Below, in pieces: positions 54,571 through 64,000 of a DNA stretch of 64,000 bases (positions are counted from its first letter, which is position 1; each line of letters starts with the position of its first letter). The notes below the pieces were generated by a model, which saw only the letters and a program-made list of their open reading frames with translations, ran no database searches and was not told where the DNA came from. The stretch is from Neomegalonema sp. Its GTDB lineage: Bacteria; Pseudomonadota; Alphaproteobacteria; Rhodobacterales; Rhodobacteraceae. Position numbers and translations under genes: made by a program. The stretch lies in assembly GCF_028688855.1 (NCBI RefSeq), contig NZ_JAQTXI010000018.1, positions 1 through 64,000 on the forward strand, read 5' to 3'.

Positions 54571-55074
54571 TCAGGAGGGCCTGAAATGCGGCGTGAAGCG
54601 CTTGAGCACCTCGACATAGACCTCGCGCTTGAAGGAGACCATGCCCGCCAGCAGGTCTTCGGGCTTCATCCAGCGCCATTCGGAGAATTCGACCGGCTCG
54701 CGGGTGATGTCGACGTCGGAATCCGCGCCGAGAAAGCGCAGGGCGAGCCATTTCTGCTTCTGGCCGCGCCATTTCCCGCCCCAGACCTTGCCCATCAGAT
54801 GATCCGGCAGATCATAGGAGATCCAGTCCTCGGTGAGGGCCAGAACCTCGACGCGGGATTTCTTCACGCCGGTCTCCTCGCGGAGTTCGCGCAGGCCCCC
54901 TTCGAGCGGAGTCTCGCCCTTGTCGAGCCCGCCTTGCGGCATCTGCCAGGCGTCGGGCGTGTCGAGTCGGCGGCCTGCGAAGATCAGGCCCTCGCGGTTG
55001 ATCAGCGCCACCCCGACGCAGGGGCGATAGAGCGAGAGATCGCGGGCGGAATCCGGCTGGGAAGCTTGGGTCAT
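54571..55074 (-). CDS. rppH: RNA pyrophosphohydrolase
   Basis: Removes pyrophosphate from 5'-triphosphorylated RNA, starting mRNA decay. The 167 residues show [21 protein letters not shown] at the N terminus, the Nudix box [13 protein letters not shown] with REETGV, then YDLPDHL and [14 protein letters not shown], all typical of RppH rather than other Nudix enzymes. The Glu residues of REETG coordinate metal. It lies about 140 bp downstream of the polysaccharide deacetylase gene in the same direction, a pairing common in alphaproteobacteria. Confidence 0.95.
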   Translation of the reverse strand: MTQASQPDSARDLSLYRPCVGVALINREGLIFAGRRLDTPDAWQMPQGGLDKGETPLEGGLRELREETGVKKSRVEVLALTEDWISYDLPDHLMGKVWGGKWRGQKQKWLALRFLGADSDVDITREPVEFSEWRWMKPEDLLAGMVSFKREVYVEVLKRFTPHFRPS

Positions 55075-55210
55075 GAGACGGCGAGGCTCCTGAAGGACTG
55101 ATCTCCCGGAGATAGGCCCGCGCCCGCGCCGGACGCAAGTCTCCGAAGCGGCGTCGCGCAGGCGGCGGGACAGACAGACCCGCGCCCGCGCCGGACGCAG
55201 GGGCGCTTTC

Positions 55211-57223
55211 CTACTCCAGCGCCTCCCCGAGCGGCGCCAGCCGCACGCCCCTTGAGGCCAGGCCCTCGGTCCAGAGCGCCAGAGCGTCCAGCGCCTCGCC
55301 GGAGACCGCCATGACGCCCACGGCCTCGCCGTCGGCCAGAGCCCGCCGCTCCAGCTGGGCGAGCGCCGCGCGGATGGCGGTCGCGCTCCGCTCGCGGTCG
55401 AGGGCGATGGGCGCGGCGGCGTAGCGCACGCCCGCGCTCCGGGCCGAATCGCGCAGGAGGCTGCGGTTGGTCGGCTGGTTTTCGAGCAGCATCAGCCCGC
55501 GCTGCGCCAGAATCGGCAGAACTCCCGCCAGAGCCTCGGCGTCGGCGGTGAAGCGCGCGCCCATGTAGGTCGAGATCCCCGCCGCCCTGGGCGCGAGGGC
55601 CAGCACCCTCGCCAGACGCGCCTGATTCTCCTCCGCCGCGAGTCCCGTGGCGAGGGTGATCTCGTCGGGGGTGGCGCTGCGGCTCATGGCCTCCATGGGG
55701 GCCTCGACCAGCGCGACGCGGCCCGCCGCCCCGAGCGAGGCCACGCGCTCCTCCACGCGGCGTCCGATGGGGGCGAAGGCCAGAGCCACCGCGTCGGGCG
55801 TGTCGCGGATGGCGCGGTTCGTGGTGGCCTCGTGCAGGCCGAGGGCGGTCAGAACCACCGTGGCGCGCGGCGCGTCGGGCGGAAGGACCGGCTCGGCCGC
55901 GCGGCGACGCGGCGCAGGCGCGGAGAACGGCTCCTCCGAACGCGCCGAGAAGGGACCGTCCTCCGGGCTGTCGATGGGCGCGGTCCGCACTCTGGGCAGA
56001 TCGCCCGTCTCCAGAGGCTCCGGCGCGAGATCCATGGCCGCGAAGGCCTCCGGGGTGATCTCGGGGCCGAACTCCGCCCCGAACTTCACGGCGGCGGAGA
56101 TCATCGGCGGCCCTTGGGGCGCGGCGGGAGCCTCGGCGGCGGGAGCGGATGCGGCGACGGTCGGGGCCGGGTCGTGGATCGGCGCGGCGGCGGAGGCCTT
56201 CGGCGGCTCCGGATCATGCACCGGCGGCGGCGCGGCGGCGGCCAGCGCGATTTCGGCGGCGCCCTCCAGCTTCAGGCGGGCGCTCCATCCGCCGCGCGGA
56301 CCGCCCGCGAGGGGCGCGGGACTCGCCGTCGCGGCCTGGAGAGCCTGGGGCGGAGTCCGGGGCGGAGAATAGACGTCGGGATCGGACGGCCCGCCGTCGC
56401 GGAGGGCGTGTTCGGGCGCGGGCGGCCGGGGGCGCGGCGCAGGCGAATCGGCGGGCGCCGACTCCCCGACAGGCGCAGGGGCGGGCGCGGGCGCCTCCTC
56501 GGGAGGGGCGGGCGTCTCCGCCTGAGGCTCCGGACGCCGACGCGGCGCGGGCGCGGCGGCGGGCGCCTCGACTCCGACGGCGGCGGCGGCCTCCTCGGCG
56601 AAGCCCGCCAGATCGGCGACGGGCGCGGCGTCGGCGCCCGGCGGCGCCAGAAGCGCGCTCTCCAGACGCATGGCCTCGGGAGAAGGCGCAGGCGCGGGCT
56701 CCAGATCGGTCGAGACCCCGGCCTCCCGCGCGAGTCCGGACGCGGAGGGAAAGGCGGAGAGATGCGGAGGCGCGGGATCTCCGTCCAGCTCCATGGGCGC
56801 CCATCCCTGCTCCCAGTCGCCGGGCGGAACGAAGGCGGGCGGCGGCGGCAGCCCCGGCGCGAGGACGCGCGCGGGAATGTCGCCCGTGGCCAGAGGGTCG
56901 GCTCGATCCAGACCGGGCGCCAGACCGGGCGCGAAGCCGGGCGAGGCCGCCCCCAGCCTTCCCGGCGTCCCCGGGCCGCGGTCCATGGAGAAGGGTTCGG
57001 GCGCATGGAAGACGGCGGCCACCTCGGGACTGAGCGCGCGGTCCCGGCTTTCGCCTCCGCCTCCGCCCAGCAGCGCCAGGCCCGCGAGCAGAAGGGCTCC
57101 GACGGCCGCTCCGGCGGCGAAGGCGCGCCATCGACCCTTGCGGCGAGGGGCGGCGGGCGACGCCTCCTCCTCTTCGCCCCATTCGTCCTCCGTCCATTCG
57201 TCGTCGGTTCTGGGCTCGGTCAT
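55211..57223 (-). CDS. Divergent polysaccharide deacetylase family protein with long low-complexity region
   Basis: A 670-residue membrane-anchored protein. An acidic N terminus ([15 protein letters not shown]), a basic patch and one transmembrane helix ([24 protein letters not shown]) lead into about 400 residues of Ala/Pro/Glu low complexity. The C-terminal ~215 residues match the divergent polysaccharide deacetylase family (DUF610): [68 protein letters not shown] and [11 protein letters not shown]. The ATG at 57223 is preferred over an upstream one that would add 11 residues. It is probably active on periplasmic glycans, but key metal ligands of true deacetylases are not evident. Confidence 0.85.
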   Translation of the reverse strand: MTEPRTDDEWTEDEWGEEEEASPAAPRRKGRWRAFAAGAAVGALLLAGLALLGGGGGESRDRALSPEVAAVFHAPEPFSMDRGPGTPGRLGAASPGFAPGLAPGLDRADPLATGDIPARVLAPGLPPPPAFVPPGDWEQGWAPMELDGDPAPPHLSAFPSASGLAREAGVSTDLEPAPAPSPEAMRLESALLAPPGADAAPVADLAGFAEEAAAAVGVEAPAAAPAPRRRPEPQAETPAPPEEAPAPAPAPVGESAPADSPAPRPRPPAPEHALRDGGPSDPDVYSPPRTPPQALQAATASPAPLAGGPRGGWSARLKLEGAAEIALAAAAPPPVHDPEPPKASAAAPIHDPAPTVAASAPAAEAPAAPQGPPMISAAVKFGAEFGPEITPEAFAAMDLAPEPLETGDLPRVRTAPIDSPEDGPFSARSEEPFSAPAPRRRAAEPVLPPDAPRATVVLTALGLHEATTNRAIRDTPDAVALAFAPIGRRVEERVASLGAAGRVALVEAPMEAMSRSATPDEITLATGLAAEENQARLARVLALAPRAAGISTYMGARFTADAEALAGVLPILAQRGLMLLENQPTNRSLLRDSARSAGVRYAAAPIALDRERSATAIRAALAQLERRALADGEAVGVMAVSGEALDALALWTEGLASRGVRLAPLGEALE

Positions 57224-57570
57224 GGGCGTCCGTTTCCTGCAGGTCTCGGCGCCCATCCAAGCGCAAGGGGCTTAGAGATCGGTTAAGCCCGGAGCCTTCG
57301 GGCGATCCGCCCCGATTCCGCCGGAATCCCGCCGCAAAGACGCCTTGAGGCCACAACCGGGCGTCCATCTTCCTGCGCGCAGGATTTTGTCTTGACGCAG
57401 CGCGAAAGGATTACTTTCCTGCGCGGGACATCGACGACCGGCTCAGCCAGACACAGGCCGTCGCGCAAACCTCCGTCTTGCCCCGGAGCCGCGCGCATGC
57501 GCGCTCCAGCCCCAGCCCCCAGAGTTCGATGCGTTGCAGCAACGACGCCGCCAGACGGGGACCCTCCTTC
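57224..57570. other. Gene-free region upstream of the TonB receptor
   Basis: About 350 bp between divergent genes. The only notable element is at 57392-57418, described separately. The rest is GC rich with no frame that looks coding; the receptor's open frame extends back to 57478 but lacks a signal peptide before 57571. Promoters for both divergent genes should lie here. Confidence 0.5.
57392..57418 (+). promoter_or_regulatory. Possible receptor promoter with inverted repeat
   Basis: TTGACG (57392-57397) is a good -35 element. Downstream, GAAAG (57404-57408) and CTTTC (57414-57418) form an inverted repeat around GATTA, where the spacer and -10 would be. The site could bind an iron regulator, but it does not match Fur, Irr or RirA motifs closely. 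Confidence 0.3.
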
Positions 57571-59964
57571 ATGCCTCAGACCGACTCGACGGATTCGCGC
57601 GAATCCCGCAACATCACCCTCGGCCTTCTGCCGATGCTGGTGGCCGCCTCCGCCCTTGCGGCTCCCGCCGCCCTGGCCCAGACGACCGGATCCTTCACGG
57701 AGCCTGCGCCGCTCGCCGATCCCACGGTCAGGGCCCCCCTGCCTCCCGCGACGCCCGCCTACGTCGTCGCGCCCGCCCAGCCCGCTCAGGCGGTCGTGGT
57801 CCAGCCCGTCCCGGCGGCCCTGCCGCAGCAGCAGGCGATCCAGCTGGAGCCCATCCATCTGACGGGAACGGCGGTGCGCTCCCAGGCGCCGGCGCCGCAG
57901 CAGTACATGGAGGCCTACAAGGTGGACGGCGTCGCCTCGCCGACCTTCACCCAGCCCCTGCTCGACACGCCCAAGACCATCACCGTCATCACCCAGCGCG
58001 AGATCGAGGAGCGCGGCGCCGCCTCGCTCGCCGAGGTGCTGCGCACCACGCCCGGCATCACGCTGGGCTCGGGCGAGGGCGGCACGCCGGTCGGCGACCG
58101 TCCCTTCATCCGCGGCTTCGAGGCCAGCACCGACATCTTCGTGGATGGTCAGCGCAATCTCGGCCGCTCGGCCTACGAGAGCTTCAACTCCGAGGCCATC
58201 GAGGTCTCCAAGGGCCCCGGCTCGGCCTACACCGGACGCGGCTCGACCGGCGGCTCGCTGAACATCGTCAGCAAGCAGCCCGCCGACGAAACCTTCCTGC
58301 ACAGCAACAGCACGCTCGGCACGGATTCCTATCTGCGCCAGACCGTCGACGCGAATTACTACCACGCCCCCGCCGACGTGGCGGTCCGTCTGAACGCGCT
58401 CTATCACGACGCCGACGTCCCGGGCCGCGGCCCGCGCGACGAGAAGCGCTGGGGCGTGGCGCCCTCCATCGCCTGGGGCCTGCGCGGCCCGACCCAGGCC
58501 GTGCTGAGCTTCTACCATTCGAAATCCGAAGAGACGCCGGATCTGGGCGTTCCTTTCCAGACCGCCTCCTACTGGGCGAACGCGCGCGGAGAGCCCGGCC
58601 GCGTCGCCAGCAAGGACGACCCCTTCCGCCCCGTGGACGACATCGACCGCGACAATTTCTACGGCTCGGTCCACCGCGACTTCCGCGACGTGACGACCAC
58701 CATCGGCACCTTCAAGCTCCGCCACGAGTTCGAGAACGGCCTGACGGCGCAGAACGTGTTCTCCTACAATCGGGGCACGAACGAATACGCCATCACCCGC
58801 CCGACGATCAACGCGAGCGGCGTCCAGGTGAACCGCGACCTGCGCAGCTCGGCGCGGCGCAACACCTCCTGGGGCAACCGCACCGACTTCACCTACGAGC
58901 TGGACACCGGCCCCATCGCGCATGACCTCGCCTTCGGCGCCGAAATCACCCGCGACAAGCTGGAGTCGGCCAACCTGAGCTTCAGCGATCCGGCCTCGCT
59001 GTCGGCCCTTCCGCCGACCGACCTCTACAATCCGGATCCCTGGACGGCCTTCCCCTTCAGCCCGACCATCGGCGCCTACGGCGAGCCCACCCGCACCAAG
59101 ACCGCTTCGGCCTATCTCTTCGACACGCTGAAGTTCAACGACCAGTGGCTGCTGAGCCTCGGCCTGCGCTACGACGACTACAAGGTCTCCAGCGGCGCGC
59201 TCGAAAACCACTCGAAGATGTGGAACTACCAGGCGGCCCTGACCTACAAGCCGACTCCGGACGGCTCGGTCTATCTGGCCTTCGGCACCTCCTCGAATCC
59301 CTCGGGCGAGACGGCGGGCCAGTCCGGCGGCGCCGACGGCGCGGCGGGCGGCGGCCTCAACAACAACACCGTCAACCTCGATCCCGAAGAGACCCGCAGC
59401 TACGAGGCGGGCGTGAAGTGGGACTTCTTCGACGGCCGGCTCGGCGCCACGGCGGCGGCCTTCTACACCGACAAGACCAATCAGCGCGCCACGGATCCGG
59501 TGACGGGCCTGGTCGCTCTGGTGGGCAACAGCGAGGCCAAGGGCTTCGAACTGGGCCTGCGCGGCGAGATCACCGACCGCTGGCGCGTCTCGGCGGGCTA
59601 CACCTACGTCGACTCCCGCATCAAGGACGACGGACGGGGAACCAACGACGGCAACCGGGCGAAATACATCGCTCCGCACAGCGCCAGCCTCTGGACCACC
59701 TACGACGTGACTCCCGCCCTGACCCTCGGCGGCGGCGTGAGCTACATGTCCGACCGCTTCGCCAGCGACGACAACACGCTGGAGCTGCCTTCGCATGTCC
59801 GCGTGGACCTGATGGCCTCCTACGAGTTCAACGACAACTTCACCCTGCGGCTCAACGCCAACAACGTCTTCGACGAGAAGATCTACGACGGCTCCCATGT
59901 CGGCCTCTTCGCCAACATGGCGCCTGGCCGTCTGGTCACGCTGACCGGCGAAGTGAAGTTCTGA
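57571..59964 (+). CDS. TonB-dependent siderophore receptor (Fiu/PiuA-like)
   Basis: A 797-residue outer-membrane receptor. The start (MPQTDSTDS) gives a signal peptide with the helix LGLLPMLVAASALAAPAALA. An Ala/Pro-rich segment (residues about 40-110) is followed by the plug: LLDTPKTITVITQREIEERGAASLAEVLRTTPGITLG, GDRPFIRGFEASTDIFVDGQR, and EVSKGPGSAYTGRGSTGGSLNIVSKQP, very like the catecholate receptors Fiu and PiuA. The beta barrel ends with LVTLTGEVKF and the terminal Phe needed for assembly. Expected substrate: catechol-type ferric complexes. No siderophore synthesis or TonB genes are near. Confidence 0.93.
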   Translation: MPQTDSTDSRESRNITLGLLPMLVAASALAAPAALAQTTGSFTEPAPLADPTVRAPLPPATPAYVVAPAQPAQAVVVQPVPAALPQQQAIQLEPIHLTGTAVRSQAPAPQQYMEAYKVDGVASPTFTQPLLDTPKTITVITQREIEERGAASLAEVLRTTPGITLGSGEGGTPVGDRPFIRGFEASTDIFVDGQRNLGRSAYESFNSEAIEVSKGPGSAYTGRGSTGGSLNIVSKQPADETFLHSNSTLGTDSYLRQTVDANYYHAPADVAVRLNALYHDADVPGRGPRDEKRWGVAPSIAWGLRGPTQAVLSFYHSKSEETPDLGVPFQTASYWANARGEPGRVASKDDPFRPVDDIDRDNFYGSVHRDFRDVTTTIGTFKLRHEFENGLTAQNVFSYNRGTNEYAITRPTINASGVQVNRDLRSSARRNTSWGNRTDFTYELDTGPIAHDLAFGAEITRDKLESANLSFSDPASLSALPPTDLYNPDPWTAFPFSPTIGAYGEPTRTKTASAYLFDTLKFNDQWLLSLGLRYDDYKVSSGALENHSKMWNYQAALTYKPTPDGSVYLAFGTSSNPSGETAGQSGGADGAAGGGLNNNTVNLDPEETRSYEAGVKWDFFDGRLGATAAAFYTDKTNQRATDPVTGLVALVGNSEAKGFELGLRGEITDRWRVSAGYTYVDSRIKDDGRGTNDGNRAKYIAPHSASLWTTYDVTPALTLGGGVSYMSDRFASDDNTLELPSHVRVDLMASYEFNDNFTLRLNANNVFDEKIYDGSHVGLFANMAPGRLVTLTGEVKF

Positions 59965-59991
59965 TCTTTCGACCCTTCCGACGTTTCTTTC

Positions 59992-60086
59992 GACGGGCGC
60001 TCTCATCCGGGCGCCCGGTTTCCACGACAGGCGCTCCCATCCGGGCGCCCGGTTTCCTCGACGGAAGCGCCCTTGCGGGCGCTTCC
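59992..60086 (+). repeat. Three tandem 34-nt-spaced hairpin units
   Basis: Units begin with GAC at 59992, 60026 and 60060. The first two agree at 31 of 34 positions and each forms a GGGCGC/GCGCCC-type stem followed by GGTTTCC. The third diverges and forms a perfect 10-bp stem GGAAGCGCCC (60063-60072), TTGC loop, GGGCGCTTCC (60077-60086). Confidence 0.75.
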
Positions 60087-60102
60087 GGGCATGCGCAGAC
60101 TC

Positions 60103-60132
60103 GGCCCGCGTCTTCCCGACGCGGGCCTTTTT
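60103..60132 (+). terminator. Strong Rho-independent terminator after the TonB receptor
   Basis: 10-bp stem GGCCCGCGTC / GACGCGGGCC with a 5-nt loop, followed by TTTTT (60128-60132). Confidence 0.9.
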
Positions 60133-60293
60133 CATGCGCGCGGAGGCCGCGAGACGGGACTCGCTTTCCGCGTCAGGGACGCTAATCTCCCGCGACGCCC
60201 TGCGGCGTCGCTGTTCCAGCCCCTCGCCTGACCGCGCCTCAGATCCCGGCGCGCCCCCTCGCGCGGGGGCTCCCTTCGCGCCGGACGTCTCCC

Positions 60294-63345
<3,052 letters not shown>

Positions 63346-63386
63346 GGCCGCCCGGACTTCAGAACCAGACTTCGGAAGATATCTTG

Positions 63387-63416
63387 AAAGGGCGCGGAGG
63401 ACATCCGCGCCCTTTT
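63387..63416. terminator. Bidirectional terminator after gyrB
   Basis: Perfect 12-bp stem AAAGGGCGCGGA (63387-63398) / TCCGCGCCCTTT (63404-63415), 5-nt loop GGACA. T runs leave on both strands. Confidence 0.88.
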
Positions 63417-63492
63417 CGCTCGGACTTGCGCGCCTGAGGGGCGCCGCGCAGAATGAACGCCTCTTCAGCGACCGGATTTCACGGAGAAGATC

Positions 63493-64000
63493 ATGGCGGC
63501 GCCCGAGACTTCGCCGAAGCTTCTGAAGGCGAACCGGACGAGGATCCTGTTGCTCACGCTCGGGAGCTTCGCCTTCGTCGTGGGCAGCTTGCTGCTCCCC
63601 GACGCCACCCCCGCCGAGCAGCTTCTGAAATATGGCGGGGCGGCGTTCTTCCTGCTCTGCGGAGCGGCTGCGGCGTCGCATCTCCTTCCGGGCCGCAGCG
63701 GCCTGAGCATCGATGCGGAGGGCATGGAGCTGAGCGATGGATTCAAGGGGCGCCGACGGATCGCTTTCGCCGACATCGCGGAAAAAGGCTTCTTCGTCTA
63801 CTCCATGAAAGGGGCGTCCATGGTGATCTGGGCCTACAGGGAGGGCGCGCAGCCGCAAAGCCTGTGGAGACGGGCGAACAAGGCCCTCTCCGGGGGAGAC
63901 GATTACCTGCCCGTCAATTACGAGGGCCATTCCGCCAAGGAGATGGCCGAGCTTCTCAACGCGCATCTGGCGGCCTGGCGCCGGAAGGCGGCGGCGCAGG
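63493..64000 (+). CDS. STM3941-like membrane protein, cut by the window end
   Basis: A partial frame of 169 codons open to the window edge. Start ATG at 63493 after CGGAGAAGATC. The N terminus reads LLKANRTRILLLTLGSFAFVVGSLLL (helix 1), then a second helix (YGGAAFFLLCGAAAASHLL), GLSIDAEGMELSDGFKGRRRIAFADIAE and DDYLPVNYEGHSAKEMAELLNAHLAAWR. The two helices followed by a PH-like beta domain match the STM3941 family of uncharacterised proteins. The family is usually about 180-190 residues, so only the last few codons are missing. Confidence 0.72.
   Translation, partial: MAAPETSPKLLKANRTRILLLTLGSFAFVVGSLLLPDATPAEQLLKYGGAAFFLLCGAAAASHLLPGRSGLSIDAEGMELSDGFKGRRRIAFADIAEKGFFVYSMKGASMVIWAYREGAQPQSLWRRANKALSGGDDYLPVNYEGHSAKEMAELLNAHLAAWRRKAAAQ

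Larger units (their letters stand above)
59965..60293. other. Gene-free region with a tandem hairpin tract
   Basis: About 330 bp after the receptor gene. From 59992 to 60132 it is a series of hairpins: two near-identical 34-nt units, a third related hairpin and a strong terminator. The rest (60133-60293) is GC rich with no signal recognised and leads into the LysE-type gene. Confidence 0.6.

Overview
This is a chromosomal window from a high-GC (roughly two-thirds G+C by eye) alphaproteobacterium, most likely of the Rhodobacterales or a neighbouring lineage. The reasons are the Irr-type iron-control motif ahead of an iscR-suf operon, the Entner-Doudoroff (ED) gene set, a lone ctaD next to a DUF2244 gene, a hybrid NADP-malic enzyme, and a degP gene followed by a two-component pair. 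The 52 protein genes are tightly packed, and many adjoin by ATGA, GTGA or TTGA stop/start overlaps. I saw no rRNA, tRNA, CRISPR array, insertion sequence or prophage. The window is core metabolism, with novelty in gene fusions, operon composition and regulatory DNA.

Layout. 0.2-11.7 kb (minus strand): one run of genes, fructokinase, zwf, pgl, edd, an mgsA-pgi fusion, eda, an aldo/keto reductase, a Gfo/Idh/MocA oxidoreductase, a small GNAT protein and lpxK. The first six encode a route from intracellular fructose to pyruvate plus glyceraldehyde 3-phosphate. The outstanding feature is at 4440-6560: a complete methylglyoxal synthase domain fused in frame to a complete glucose-6-phosphate isomerase, with a reductase that may handle its product downstream. 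11.9-15.7 kb (plus): a secreted orphan, SecG with a long Pro/Ala tail, an orphan histidine kinase and two tandem small secreted PepSY-like paralogues, closed by strong terminators. 15.8-28.1 kb (minus): glutamate synthase (gltD-gltB), a rhodanese, polyphosphate kinase behind a Pho-box-like repeat, an AI-2E/PerM permease, and an ExeA-like ATPase with a membrane anchor and helical tail.

28.4-38.3 kb: argB (plus), an alpha/beta hydrolase (minus), then the iron-sulfur operon iscR, class I desulfurase, sufB, a cupin, sufC, sufD, a YIP1-like membrane protein, sufS and a HIT protein, preceded by an ICE/Irr-box-like palindrome. 38.3-45.5 kb (mostly minus): SDR, membrane protein, CoxG (plus), MgtE, alcohol dehydrogenase, DUF2244 protein and cytochrome oxidase subunit I. 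45.9-52 kb (plus): DegP-type protease, OmpR-type regulator and kinase, BadF-type sugar kinase, rsmA and a DUF305 protein.

52-57.2 kb (minus): maeB, rppH and a divergent polysaccharide deacetylase with a long low-complexity region. 57.6-64 kb (plus): a Fiu/PiuA-like TonB-dependent receptor followed by a tract of tandem hairpins, a LysE-type exporter, gyrB and a membrane protein cut by the window end.

All calls are from reading the sequence and remembered family motifs. No database search was run.
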